Positions 41,321 through 49,970 of a stretch of 64,000 nucleotides of DNA are shown one piece after another. The translations under genes and the position numbers were made by a program. The stretch's first letter is position 1. Each line of letters starts with the position of its first letter. The DNA comes from Flavobacterium caseinilyticum (GTDB taxonomy: Bacteria > Bacteroidota > Bacteroidia > Flavobacteriales > Flavobacteriaceae), in contig NZ_SMFM01000006.1 of NCBI RefSeq assembly GCF_004349085.1, forward strand, positions 124,001 through 188,000, given 5' to 3'. The notes beneath the pieces were generated by a model. That model worked only from the letters and a program-made list of their open reading frames with translations. It ran no database searches and was not told the origin of the DNA.

Positions 41321-42274
41321 TTATTTTCTCTTCATTACTCTTTCTACAGCTTCAACAATCGCTTCGTTGTTTAATTTGTATTTATCCATTAATTGTTCTG
41401 GTGTTCCTGATTCTCCAAAACTGTCATTAACAGCAACAAACTCCTGTGGTGCCGGACTTTTCAAAGCCAATACTCTGGAAACGCTTTCACCAAGACCGCC
41501 AAAAATATTGTGCTCTTCGGCAGTGACAATACATTTTGTTTTTGCCAATGAAGCCAAAATCGCTTCTTCATCCAACGGTTTAATCGTATGGATATTGATA
41601 ACTTCGGCTGAGATTCCCTGAGCTTCTAATGTTTCGGCAGCAATTAAAGCCTCCCAAACTAAATGTCCTGTAGCAATAATAGTTACATCAGAACCCTCGG
41701 TTAAAACAATCGCTTTACCAATTTCGAAAGGTTCATCAGCAGGCATAAAATTAGGAACTACCGGACGACCAAAACGTAAATAAACCGGACCATGATGATC
41801 CGCAATTGCCAATGTAGCCGCTTTAGTCTGGTTGTAATCGCAGGTGTTAATTACCGTCATTCCCGGTAACATTTTCATTAATCCAATATCTTCAAGAATT
41901 TGGTGAGTTGCACCATCTTCGCCAAGAGTTAAACCAGCATGCGAAGCACAGATTTTCACGTTTTTTTCAGAATAAGCCACTGACTGACGAATTTGATCGT
42001 AAACTCTTCCCGTAGAAAAGTTAGCGAAAGTTCCTGTGAAAGGAATTTTTCCCCCGATGGTTAATCCAGCAGCAATTCCGATCATATTCGCTTCAGCGAT
42101 TCCAATTTGGAAAAAACGTTCCGGATGATTTTTCTTGAAATCGTCAAATTTTAAGGAACCGATTAAATCCGCACAAAGTGCTACCACATTTTCATTCTTT
42201 TGACCCAATTCGGTCATTCCCGCTCCAAAACCTGAACGAGTATCTTTACTTCCTGTGTTTGTATATTTTTTCAT
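41321..42274 (-). CDS. Transketolase, C-terminal subunit
   Basis: A 317-residue protein with the pyrimidine-binding and C-terminal domains of transketolase: GIAEANMIGIAAGLTIGGK, SHAGLTLGEDGATHQILED, and EHNIFGGLGESV near the end. It pairs with the N-terminal subunit encoded 89 bases upstream. Such split transketolases are normal in Bacteroidota and some archaea. The enzyme moves two-carbon units between sugar phosphates. Confidence 0.92.
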   Translation of the reverse strand: MKKYTNTGSKDTRSGFGAGMTELGQKNENVVALCADLIGSLKFDDFKKNHPERFFQIGIAEANMIGIAAGLTIGGKIPFTGTFANFSTGRVYDQIRQSVAYSEKNVKICASHAGLTLGEDGATHQILEDIGLMKMLPGMTVINTCDYNQTKAATLAIADHHGPVYLRFGRPVVPNFMPADEPFEIGKAIVLTEGSDVTIIATGHLVWEALIAAETLEAQGISAEVINIHTIKPLDEEAILASLAKTKCIVTAEEHNIFGGLGESVSRVLALKSPAPQEFVAVNDSFGESGTPEQLMDKYKLNNEAIVEAVERVMKRK

Positions 42275-42363
42275 TTTTCAATTTAAAGATTGAAATGATT
42301 TAAGAATTAAAAAATTATTATTTTGATTACGGATAATTTATAATTCAAATTTCATAATTATTT

Positions 42364-43218
42364 TTAATAATCGCTTTCTCCTCCAGTATTATAGTTTTGA
42401 GCTAAAGCAATTTCAAGTTGTGTGTCATTGGGTGCTTTACCATGCCAAGCATGAGTGTTCATCATAAAATCTACCCCATTACCCATTTCAGTATGCAATA
42501 AAACACAAACTGGTTTACCTTTTCCGGTTCTCGATTTTGCATCGTTCATTCCAGTAATAATTGCCTCAATGTCATTTCCTTGCTCGATTTCCAAGACTTC
42601 CCAGTCAAATGCTTCAAATTTAGCTCGGATGCTTCCCATTGGTAAAACTTCATCAGTGGCACCGTCAATTTGTTTTCCGTTAAGGTCGATAGTAGCGATT
42701 ATGTTGTCTACTTTTTTGGCAGATGCATACATGATTGCTTCCCAGTTTTGTCCTTCTTGCAGTTCACCATCACCGTGAAGTGAATAAATTAAATGATTGC
42801 AGTGATTTAGTTTTTTAGCCTGTGCAGCACCAATTGCTACTGATAATCCTTGTCCTAAAGAACCGGATGCAATCCTAACTCCTGGCAATCCATCGTGCGT
42901 TGTAGGGTGTCCTTGCAAACGCGAGTTGATAAGTCGGAAAGTTGCTAGTTCCGAAACCGGAAAATAACCGCTTCGGGCTAATACGCTATAAAAAACCGGT
43001 GAAATATGTCCGTTAGAGAGGAAGAAAAGATCTTCTCCCAGACCGTCCATGTCAAAACCTTCTTTGCGGTCCATCAAATTCTGGTAAAGTGTTACCAGAA
43101 ATTCAGTACAACCAAGTGATCCTCCGGGATGACCGGAATTGACAGCGTGTACCATTCGAAGAATATCTCTTCTGACTTGGATAGTTAAGTCGTTTAATTG
43201 TTGTGTGTTAGGCTTCAT
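42364..43218 (-). CDS. Transketolase, N-terminal subunit
   Basis: A 284-residue thiamine-diphosphate-binding half: MVHAVNSGHPGGSLGCTEFL, LQGHPTTHDGLPGVRIASGS, SLGQGLSVAIGAAQAKKL and the ThDP motif GDGELQEGQNWEAIMYAS. The ATG at 43218 is preferred over a longer in-frame start because the family begins at this point and the promoter lies just upstream, inside the longer reading. It is co-transcribed with the C-terminal subunit. Confidence 0.92.
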   Translation of the reverse strand: MKPNTQQLNDLTIQVRRDILRMVHAVNSGHPGGSLGCTEFLVTLYQNLMDRKEGFDMDGLGEDLFFLSNGHISPVFYSVLARSGYFPVSELATFRLINSRLQGHPTTHDGLPGVRIASGSLGQGLSVAIGAAQAKKLNHCNHLIYSLHGDGELQEGQNWEAIMYASAKKVDNIIATIDLNGKQIDGATDEVLPMGSIRAKFEAFDWEVLEIEQGNDIEAIITGMNDAKSRTGKGKPVCVLLHTEMGNGVDFMMNTHAWHGKAPNDTQLEIALAQNYNTGGESDY

Positions 43219-43243
43219 TTTGTGTGTAATAGTTAAACTGCTG

Positions 43244-43251
43244 CAAATGTA
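43244..43251 (-). promoter_or_regulatory. Promoter of the transketolase operon
   Basis: On the minus strand TACATTTG with TTTG 19 bases upstream (43271-43274), 25 bases before the ATG. Very good consensus. Confidence 0.72.
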
Positions 43252-43351
43252 ATTTTTATTTGTGTTAAGGCAAAGGTTTTTAGAACTATTTAATATTGGA
43301 ATACGATGTGATTTTAGCTGTATTTCAAAGTGCATTTAGGGTTGTATTTTT

Positions 43352-43380
43352 ACCAAAAAAACCCGCGTACAGCGGGTTTA
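43352..43380 (-). terminator. Terminator after the DUF892 gene
   Basis: AAACCCGC / GCGGGTTT stem with a 5-base loop and a T-tract on the minus strand. Confidence 0.8.
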
Positions 43381-43425
43381 ATACTTTGGAAAAAATAATA
43401 AACAATTCCTTTTTTTCGATGAAAA

Positions 43426-44001
43426 TTACATTTTAATATTAGTATTCGCAGCGGCTTTGAACGCTTGTCTATTGATGGAAGATAAAGCGATACCCGTTAA
43501 TGCCGAATCTGTTTTTTTCTCTTCATCAAGAGTCATGGCTAATAGATTAGCAGCTTTATTTTCACCTAATGTTTTTGCAAAGGCATGTAAAGTCCCGTAG
43601 GTTGCAATTTCATAATGTTTCACTTTTTGGTCTGCTGCAATAATACCTGCATCGCGAACCATGCCTAAATCGGTTTCTTTTATCAAACCATTAGTCTCTT
43701 TTAAAATTCCCTGCATGGCATCACATTTTTTAGCAATTGGTTTAATACCGGTGACTTCAAATATCTTTTCTAAACGGGAAACGTGTTCATGTGATTCACT
43801 CAATTGGGCTTTTAAGGAGCTTACCAGTTCTGGTGACGAAGCATTTTTCACCATTTTTGGTAAGGTTTTAGTCAGCACTTTTTCGGACCAGTAAATGTCC
43901 TTTAATCCAACTTCAAATAAATCTCTCAATCCATGTGCTACTTTTTTATTAGCTGGCGCAGTTCCCATAATCTCTTCGTTTTTTTTAATTGCAGTTTTCA
44001 T
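43426..44001 (-). CDS. DUF892 (YciE/YciF-like) ferritin-like protein
   Basis: A 191-residue helical protein with LRDLFEVGLKDIYWSEKVLT, QLSESHEHVSRLEKIFEVTG, AGIIAADQKVKHYEIATYGT and TLDEEKKTDSALTGIA. The E/H residues in these four helices form the ferritin-like metal site of the DUF892 family, which is linked to stress. The upstream leader contains a small ATGGCG/CGCCAT hairpin (44048-44078). Monocistronic. Confidence 0.88.
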   Translation of the reverse strand: MKTAIKKNEEIMGTAPANKKVAHGLRDLFEVGLKDIYWSEKVLTKTLPKMVKNASSPELVSSLKAQLSESHEHVSRLEKIFEVTGIKPIAKKCDAMQGILKETNGLIKETDLGMVRDAGIIAADQKVKHYEIATYGTLHAFAKTLGENKAANLLAMTLDEEKKTDSALTGIALSSINRQAFKAAANTNIKM

Positions 44002-44215
44002 AACCGTAGTTTTTAAGATTAATTTTTATGGCGACCATTGGATCTCATTCCCCGCCATATTAACTTAAAAAGTCAATTTTAAGCAGCATAAAATTAAGTA
44101 AATTATCATGCAATACATTGTTAATTAACTAATTGTAAATACGAAATATATTATTTTAGGAGAAATTAAATCGCATTGTTTTTATCTTTTTCCTGCTGTT
44201 ATCATTTTATTTGAA

Positions 44216-44542
44216 TTAACTGATTTTGTTTTTAAGACTGTTCCATCCTCCACCATTATACACTTTTGTAAAACCACTAGATTTGAGAATACTTTTTGCC
44301 GAAGCACTTCTCATCCCTGATGCACAACAGGTAATAATAGGTTGGTTTTTATCTTTCAGTTTGAATAGATTATTGCGCAAGGTATCCACAGGAATATTAA
44401 TGGAATCTTTGATGTGTCCTGCTAAATATTCTGCTTTGCTTCGTACATCGACAATTACGGCACCGTTTTGTAGTAACTCAGGGTAGTCTACCGTGGTACC
44501 AATTCCGAATAATTTTTTGAGTCTGTTTATCATTTTATTCAA
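44216..44542 (-). CDS. Rhodanese-like domain protein
   Basis: A 108-residue single rhodanese domain, NGAVIVDVRSKAEYLAGHIK with the active-site loop TCCASGMRSAS (catalytic C73, C72 before it). It overlaps the preceding rhodanese gene by 8 bases, so the pair is co-translated. It likely transfers sulfane sulfur; the partner is unknown. No signal peptide. Confidence 0.85.
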   Translation of the reverse strand: MNKMINRLKKLFGIGTTVDYPELLQNGAVIVDVRSKAEYLAGHIKDSINIPVDTLRNNLFKLKDKNQPIITCCASGMRSASAKSILKSSGFTKVYNGGGWNSLKNKIS

Positions 44543-44819
44543 TTTTAGATTGATGATAATTTACATCTAACCACGATCCGCCGTTGTACGATTCGATTCC
44601 ATGTTCGGTCAGAAACAGCTGAGCTTGTCCACTTCGGTTTCCCGATGCACAACAAAGCACTAATGGCCCTTTAAGAGTTCTTAATTCGTCAATTCTTTTA
44701 GGGATTTCATTCAATGGAATATTGATCGAGCCCACAACATGGCCGCCCGAAAATTCATCATAGGAACGTACATCGACGATGGTTCCCAGTTTTTCTTTTA
44801 TTATTTTTGCTACTTCCAT
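44535..44819 (-). CDS. Rhodanese-like domain protein
   Basis: A 94-residue minimal rhodanese with IVDVRSYDEFSGGHVVGSINIP and the catalytic loop LCCASGNRSG (C57). It is similar to the downstream rhodanese and overlaps it, which suggests an internal duplication. Probably cytoplasmic. Confidence 0.85.
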   Translation of the reverse strand: MEVAKIIKEKLGTIVDVRSYDEFSGGHVVGSINIPLNEIPKRIDELRTLKGPLVLCCASGNRSGQAQLFLTEHGIESYNGGSWLDVNYHQSKIE

Positions 44820-44981
44820 TTTTTTTATTTTTTAAAGATTATAAAGCCTTTTATGTAAAATTAAGCATTACAAAATTACGACTAAGCAATTTATGCATCA
44901 TTTTTAATCAGCAAAAAATCAGGAAAGTATTAGAGGAATGGTATTCCTATTTTTGGTGCTCGCAAAAACAATTAAACGAAA

Positions 44982-45389
44982 CTAATTACCCCGATACGTT
45001 GCATATCCATAGCTGGAAAGCGTTATAGGAACGTGATAATGATTGGTATCTTTTATTTGAAAAACAACTTCAATAAATGGATAAAAACTATCTGTCTTTT
45101 TGTTTTTAAAATAGTCTGCTACCAGAAACCGAAGTTTGTAAATTCCTTTTTTAGCGTCTTTGTAATTCAGGAAATCAGTAATCCTGCCATTTTTATCGGT
45201 TGTTTTTTCTTCCACAAAAGACCATATTTTTGAAGTTTCATCAAATTTTTCTAACGTAACCGGAACACCACATGCGGCCGTTCCGCTCGATATGTCTAAA
45301 ATATGACTGGACAATTGATGCGTATTGTTCTGCGAAAACGATGCTGTTGCTATAGCTGTAAGAAGTAAACTAAAAAGTAAATTTTTCAT
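44982..45389 (-). CDS. uraH: Exported 5-hydroxyisourate hydrolase (transthyretin-like)
   Basis: A 135-residue protein: signal peptide (MKNLLFSLLLTAIATASFSQ), then the transthyretin fold with HILDISSGTAACGVPVTLEK and the family's C-terminal HYHVPITLSSYGYATYRGN. HIU hydrolase opens 5-hydroxyisourate made by uricase. No uricase or OHCU decarboxylase is seen nearby. It follows the GlcG-like gene after 17 bases. Confidence 0.88.
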   Translation of the reverse strand: MKNLLFSLLLTAIATASFSQNNTHQLSSHILDISSGTAACGVPVTLEKFDETSKIWSFVEEKTTDKNGRITDFLNYKDAKKGIYKLRFLVADYFKNKKTDSFYPFIEVVFQIKDTNHYHVPITLSSYGYATYRGN

Positions 45390-45406
45390 TTTGTTTGTTT
45401 TTAAAA

Positions 45407-45949
45407 TTAATGAGTTTTGATCTGTGCGGCTGAAATTGCTGCTGATTTAGCGATTGCGTCATCGTTTTCGGGACTTCCACCACCGGCAATGCCAATACTG
45501 CCAATTACTTTTCCGTGGTACCAAAGCGGATGACCGCCGCCTAATAATAAGAGTTCCGGCAGTGTGGCTAAATTTTGCGTATCCGGATTGGATCTGGCAT
45601 TTTTGGACAAGAGCAGTGTAGGCGTTTTAGTGGATAATGCGGTATAGGCTTTTCTTCTCGCCGCTTCCGTATTGTGAGGACCAACCTCTTCCCCACGAGT
45701 GAGAATTATAATTTGTCCCGAAGCATCTAATACTGCGACCGTCACATTTTTGCCTAACGCTGCTGCAGTTGCTCTGGCTTGTTCCGTTATTTGAAATGCA
45801 GTTTTGAGGGTTAGCTGTGTGGATTGTGTAGTGTAATTTTCCGTTGCATTTATATTCAATTGGTTAGCAACAATGCTTTTTTTGGTGCTGATTTGTGCCA
45901 AGGAAAATAAAGGAATGAGTAATACTAATAGACAAGAATTGATTTTCAT
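45407..45949 (-). CDS. Exported GlcG/HbpS-family heme-binding-like protein
   Basis: A 180-residue protein with a signal peptide (LLVLLIPLFSLAQ). The GlcG/HbpS domain contains AAALGKNVTVAVLDASGQII, EAARRKAYTALSTKTPT, LLLLGGGHPLWYHGKVIGSI and GIAGGGSPENDDAIAKSA. Known relatives bind heme or degrade cobalamin-like cofactors; the role here is open. It is co-transcribed with uraH. Confidence 0.85.
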   Translation of the reverse strand: MKINSCLLVLLIPLFSLAQISTKKSIVANQLNINATENYTTQSTQLTLKTAFQITEQARATAAALGKNVTVAVLDASGQIIILTRGEEVGPHNTEAARRKAYTALSTKTPTLLLSKNARSNPDTQNLATLPELLLLGGGHPLWYHGKVIGSIGIAGGGSPENDDAIAKSAAISAAQIKTH

Positions 45950-46012
45950 GATTAATTTTTTTACAAAATTAAAAATGAGTCGCGTGAAATAGCTTGTCCT
46001 ATGTCAACGTTT

Positions 46013-46582
46013 TTAGAGTTTGGATTTTATTCTGCTTAAGGTTGAAGGAGAAATTCCCAAATAGGACGCAGCCATTTTATTGGAAACCCGCAATAAAAAA
46101 TGAGGTTGGTTGGCAATAATCCATTGGACTTTCTCCAAAGCATCAAATCCCTGAAAACCGTAAATGCGTTTTTGAGCCGTTATAAAACCTAATTCCAGAA
46201 TCGCTCTGTAAATCAGTCCAAATTCCGGTATTGTTGTTACAAGATTGTAAAAATTAGTTCTGGAAATCACCAATAATTCTGATTTCTCTATAGTTTGCAC
46301 GTATTCGTAAGCAGGCTGTTGATCAATAAAACTTGGTAAAGCTGTTCCAAAACCGCCTTCAAAAGCAAAAAATCGTGATGTTTCAATTCCTTCTTTATTA
46401 ATGGTAAAAATTCTGATACAACCTTTGTTTACAAAATAATACTGTTGGCAAGTCTCTTCGTAACGCACTAAAATTTCATTGCGCTTGGTTTGCAATGGTT
46501 TAAAAAAGGAGCAGATGAAATCCATTTGTTCATCATTGATTTGTGTTCTGTTGCTGATATACTTTTTTAGTAATTCGTACAT
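46013..46582 (-). CDS. Crp/Fnr-family transcriptional regulator
   Basis: A 189-residue regulator with an N-terminal cyclic-nucleotide-binding-like domain (LVRYEETCQQYYFVNKGCIR, GFGTALPSFIDQQPAYEYVQ). The C-terminal HTH is NKMAASYLGISPSTLSRIKSK. Bacteroidota members usually lack the cAMP-contacting residues. It lies upstream of the glcG-uraH pair in the same direction and may regulate it. Confidence 0.88.
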   Translation of the reverse strand: MYELLKKYISNRTQINDEQMDFICSFFKPLQTKRNEILVRYEETCQQYYFVNKGCIRIFTINKEGIETSRFFAFEGGFGTALPSFIDQQPAYEYVQTIEKSELLVISRTNFYNLVTTIPEFGLIYRAILELGFITAQKRIYGFQGFDALEKVQWIIANQPHFLLRVSNKMAASYLGISPSTLSRIKSKL

Positions 46583-46952
46583 CTTATTGTGATTTAGGTA
46601 TTTGTTTTTTGAAAGTAAAGATACGAACTATGCATTTCCTGTAAAGTAATTTTATAAAATACGTACTTAATGCATAACTTGTCAGTAACAATAGACGCAT
46701 TTTTTCCATTATATTGTTTAATGGCAGTTCGTATTAAAAAAATACAGCGCTGACAAATTTGTATTTTCTGACCCAAGTATATTTAATTAACGTTCTGTGA
46801 TTCAATGTTATTTATTTATAAAAAAACCTCAAATAACTGCCATTATTTTAAAAAAAAATCCTATTTTTAAAAGAAAAAGTATTTGAGCTGTCGCGGCATG
46901 CTTTTTGACAATTTTTTAAACTTGAAATAGTAATAAAATAAAATAAACAATA
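46583..46952. other. Gene-free divergent intergenic region
   Basis: 370 AT-rich bases between the Crp/Fnr gene and the divergent 125-residue gene. TTGACA occurs at 46905, but no matching -10 is convincing. Otherwise nothing recognisable is seen. Confidence 0.5.
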
Positions 46953-47330
46953 ATGTCAGAGAAAAGTAAAAAACAATTCGGAGTGTGGATGGATACACAT
47001 CATGCAACTATCGTAGGTAGAGAAAATGTTGATTCAGGAGATTTCGTAGTATTAGGACACGAAAAAGAAGAAGGTCAAGGTGGTAATTCAAATGAAAATG
47101 CAGCAAATAATGCTGAAAGAGATTCTCTTCACAAATTATTCAAAGGTATTACAGCTCACATGCAAAATGTTGATGAATTGCACGTAACAGGACCTGGAAC
47201 AGCTCAAGAACAATTTATTAAATATTTGAGTGAGACTCCACAATACAAAAATGTAGAGGCTAAACAAAGTACTTCTAATAAAATGAGTGATGAAAGTTTA
47301 ATTGAATATGTGGCTTCACAATTCAACTAA
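46953..47330 (+). CDS. Hypothetical protein similar to bacterial eRF1-type stress proteins
   Basis: A 125-residue soluble protein: KKQFGVWMDTHHATIVGREN, a Gly/Asn-rich linker, then LHKLFKGITAHMQNVDELHV, GPGTAQEQFIKYLSE. This strand-helix order resembles the central/C-terminal part of bacterial archaeo-eukaryotic release-factor-like proteins, without the peptide-hydrolysing GGQ. The role is unknown. The RBS/ATG spacing is good and a hairpin follows. Confidence 0.65.
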   Translation: MSEKSKKQFGVWMDTHHATIVGRENVDSGDFVVLGHEKEEGQGGNSNENAANNAERDSLHKLFKGITAHMQNVDELHVTGPGTAQEQFIKYLSETPQYKNVEAKQSTSNKMSDESLIEYVASQFN

Positions 47331-47354
47331 TCTTTTCTGAGATAAATGTAAATG

Positions 47355-47380
47355 AGGCTGTCCGAAAGGGCAGCCTATTT
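47355..47380 (+). terminator. Probable terminator
   Basis: AGGCTGTCC / GGGCAGCCT with a GAAA loop, then ATTTTGTTT. Strong stem but weak T-tract. Confidence 0.6.
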
Positions 47381-47437
47381 TGTTTGGTATAGGATCGCTT
47401 TTTAATTTAAAAGGAAAAATATAGTGGATTTCTTTGT

Positions 47438-47875
47438 TTAATTTTTATTTTTCCTCCACGAATGCCAAGCGCCAGTTGACCATAATGCTACTAAAATAAG
47501 GATTGGTTGAAGTGGAAGTCTAAGCCATCTAGCTAGTTCTGTATTAAGTCCGAAAGCATTTCTATGTTCGACTAGCTGCGCAATATTTCCCGGAAATACA
47601 AGGACAAAAAAAGCAGCCACAATCCATCCAACCTGGATGCGGTACTTAAATAACAGAATTAGGGATAAACCCAAAGTAATTTCAACTACCCCAGACAGCA
47701 GAACCACTAAATCGGCGTTTACTGGAATCCACGGTGGTACTTGTGCTAAGAATTCAGTTCGATTCCAAGTAAGATGACTAATTCCGGCAGTTGTAAGGAA
47801 TAGTCCTAAAATATGCCGACTTATGTTTTGAGCTAAACTCATTTTTTCGAGATTTTGGGTATTTGTAATATTCAT
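47438..47875 (-). CDS. DoxX-like membrane protein
   Basis: A 145-residue membrane protein with four hydrophobic helices: ILGLFLTTAGISHL, LVVLLSGVVEITLGLSLILL, VGWIVAAFFVLVFPGNIAQL and LQPILILVALWSTG. This is the DoxX/DoxD-like arrangement. Related proteins are linked to redox or quinone functions in other bacteria, but no role is certain. Monocistronic. Confidence 0.8.
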   Translation of the reverse strand: MNITNTQNLEKMSLAQNISRHILGLFLTTAGISHLTWNRTEFLAQVPPWIPVNADLVVLLSGVVEITLGLSLILLFKYRIQVGWIVAAFFVLVFPGNIAQLVEHRNAFGLNTELARWLRLPLQPILILVALWSTGAWHSWRKNKN

Positions 47876-48083
47876 TTTTATTAAATTTTTTTTATGAAAA
47901 TAAATGTTGGGAAAGAAGCTCTAAATTTTTGATAAAAGATAATTCCAGCAGCATTAATAAGCAAAAATTTCATAGTAAATATAGGCGTATTAAAGGTTAT
48001 GAAAAGTGTTTTACTCATGAAAATTGCCTTTTAAAGCTAAATTAACTTTCGTGATTTTTTAAAATCTTATATTCGTAAAAAAA

Positions 48084-48929
48084 ATGAATATGCGCGTCTC
48101 CTTTTTCATCATCATCTTACTGAATGCTTTTCTTTTGGTCAACTGCAGTTCTAAAAAAAATACTGATATTTCGTACATCAATTCTACTGAAAAAAGCACT
48201 GCTAAAACGCCAAAATTGAATGTTTTTGTTCCCCGAAAATCAAGTTTGACGCCGGTTCCCGTTATAATTTTTGTTCACGGAGGCAATTGGAACAGCGGTA
48301 AGAAAGGGACCTATGATTTACTTGGCAGAAATTTTGCAAGCAAAGGCGTGATTACTGTTATCCCGGATTATACGTTAAGTCCTGACGCTACGTATGATGA
48401 CATGGCGCGACAGATTGGATCCGTCATTCAGTGGACAAAAAAGAATATCAGTCAGTACAACGGTAATCCCAATTCGATTTTTATCACGGGTCATTCGGCA
48501 GGCGGGCATCTTGGAGCTTTGGCAGTCACGAATCCGAAATATGGAATTGATTCTGGAACTATTGCCGGAATCATCCTGAATGATGCGGCAGGATTGGATA
48601 TGAAAAATTATTTAGAAGGAAATCCGCCAACGGAAAAAGATGATTATCTCACTACGTGGACTTCAAATCCTGAGCTATGGAAGGACGCTTCTCCAATTTA
48701 TTTTTTAAACAAGAATACACCTCCCTTTTTAATTTATGTAGGAGATAAAACGTATAATTCCATAAAAATTGCCAACATCCGTTTTGTACAAGCTTTGCAA
48801 CCTTTCCAACCAGATGTGACGCCAATTAGATTGAATAAAAAGCATATTCCGATGGTGCTTCAGTATTTCTCACCTTGGAGTAACCGCTTTGATGAGATTA
48901 TTGCATTTATGAAATTGCACAACAAGTAA
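48084..48929 (+). CDS. Alpha/beta hydrolase (esterase-like) lipoprotein
   Basis: A 281-residue protein with a lipoprotein signal (FLLVNC, C21). The hydrolase core has the oxyanion motif HGGNW (65-69), the nucleophile elbow GHSAGGH with S138, and a late LNKKHIPMV supplying His. This is the carboxylesterase/BD-FAE-like group. It probably acts in the periplasm or at the surface; substrate unknown. A hairpin follows. Confidence 0.85.
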   Translation: MNMRVSFFIIILLNAFLLVNCSSKKNTDISYINSTEKSTAKTPKLNVFVPRKSSLTPVPVIIFVHGGNWNSGKKGTYDLLGRNFASKGVITVIPDYTLSPDATYDDMARQIGSVIQWTKKNISQYNGNPNSIFITGHSAGGHLGALAVTNPKYGIDSGTIAGIILNDAAGLDMKNYLEGNPPTEKDDYLTTWTSNPELWKDASPIYFLNKNTPPFLIYVGDKTYNSIKIANIRFVQALQPFQPDVTPIRLNKKHIPMVLQYFSPWSNRFDEIIAFMKLHNK

Positions 48930-48976
48930 AACCTTAACTACACTGCTGAAACAGTATAACTAAGGTTGTATTATTA
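48930..48976. terminator. Hairpin between convergent genes
   Basis: AACCTTAACTACACTG pairs with CAGTATAACTAAGGTT with three wobble or mismatched positions. It lies between the hydrolase and a DoxX gene. Confidence 0.6.
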
Positions 48977-49002
48977 AAATATTAGGAAAAAGAATAATTC
49001 GT

Positions 49003-49422
49003 TTATGCTTTTCTTTTCAAAATCGCATCAACAGAAAATTGACCACTTCCCAATAAAAATAGCGCGCAATAGGAAAGTAAATACATCAATGCTAATTCCA
49101 TGGTTTCCAGTTTATCGTTGATGTGAACAATAAAGACAGCAACTGCCATCGTAATGATAAGTGGAATCAATGCCAGTCTGGTCCACAATCCGATTATAAT
49201 TAATACGGAGCATAAAACCTCGGCAAAAACAGTCAAAGCCAATGATGCTGGAACTCCAATGCCAATTGGATCACCAAATTCCATTGTACCATTCATTAAC
49301 TTTATCAGTTTTGGAATACCATGACTCAACATCAATAAACCAAATGTTAGACGTAAAATAAGCGAGCCCAAATCTGTTGCATTAGCGGACCAAGAGGTTG
49401 GGGAAAATAGTTTTTGAATCAT
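49003..49422 (-). CDS. DoxX-family membrane protein
   Basis: A 139-residue protein with DLGSLILRLTFGLLMLSHGI at the start and three further helices (LTVFAEVLCSVLIIIGLW, LALIPLIITMAVAVFIVH, LMYLLSYCALFLLGSGQF). The SHGIPK motif is typical of DoxX. Known relatives couple to thiol/quinone redox; the role here is unknown. A second DoxX-like gene lies 1.1 kb away. Confidence 0.87.
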   Translation of the reverse strand: MIQKLFSPTSWSANATDLGSLILRLTFGLLMLSHGIPKLIKLMNGTMEFGDPIGIGVPASLALTVFAEVLCSVLIIIGLWTRLALIPLIITMAVAVFIVHINDKLETMELALMYLLSYCALFLLGSGQFSVDAILKRKA

Positions 49423-49517
49423 AGTTTTTAAAGTTTTTAGTTTTGGTTCTTACAAACGTACTTTATTTTTACAAGAATTTGCTTGTTTTAAAACGAGCTC
49501 GAAGTAATTATCACTTT

Positions 49518-49895
49518 CTATTCTTTCGTCTGAAAGAGAATTTTCTCCATAATGATTACAGCCAAAATACCCAAGGTATAGGCAAGCAAATCCATCCACG
49601 CAAAAGAATTTCCAAGAACGACTTTAACAATTTTATTACTCTGCAATCCCAGTTTTTCAACGATATTTAAATATTGTGCGGTTTCTATAGCAAATGAAAA
49701 AACCAATACAAGAGCTGCGGCTACCCAAACGGAAATCTTTAGAAACGACTTTAGAAAACAATATAGCAGAATCACCACTAAAAAATCTCCAAAATAAGGT
49801 CTTATAAAGTTGTCATGGACATACAAAGCAATTGTAATTTCTATTAGAAAAAGCAAAACGGTAAGCGTAAAATATCTCCTGTTGAAGTGAAACAT
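49518..49895 (-). CDS. DUF2809-family membrane protein
   Basis: A 125-residue protein with four membrane helices. The motifs YVHDNFIRPYFGDFLVVIL and FAIETAQYLNIVEKLGL fit DUF2809. The ETxQ within the third helix recalls VanZ-type proteins. Function unknown. Confidence 0.8.
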   Translation of the reverse strand: MFHFNRRYFTLTVLLFLIEITIALYVHDNFIRPYFGDFLVVILLYCFLKSFLKISVWVAAALVLVFSFAIETAQYLNIVEKLGLQSNKIVKVVLGNSFAWMDLLAYTLGILAVIIMEKILFQTKE

Positions 49896-49970
49896 ATTGG
49901 TTGTTTGAAGGATTGTTGTTTTACTTCACATTGTTGTTTAATTTTTTATTTTTTACTTGACTGGTTGTTT

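Noticed and set aside
43219..43335. Longer N-terminus for the transketolase N-subunit
   Set aside because: The extension has no family similarity and contains a near-perfect promoter, so it is leader DNA.
46905..46933. TTGACA with a 17-base spacer to TAGTAA
   Set aside because: The -10 matches only three of six bases and Bacteroidota rarely use this promoter form.
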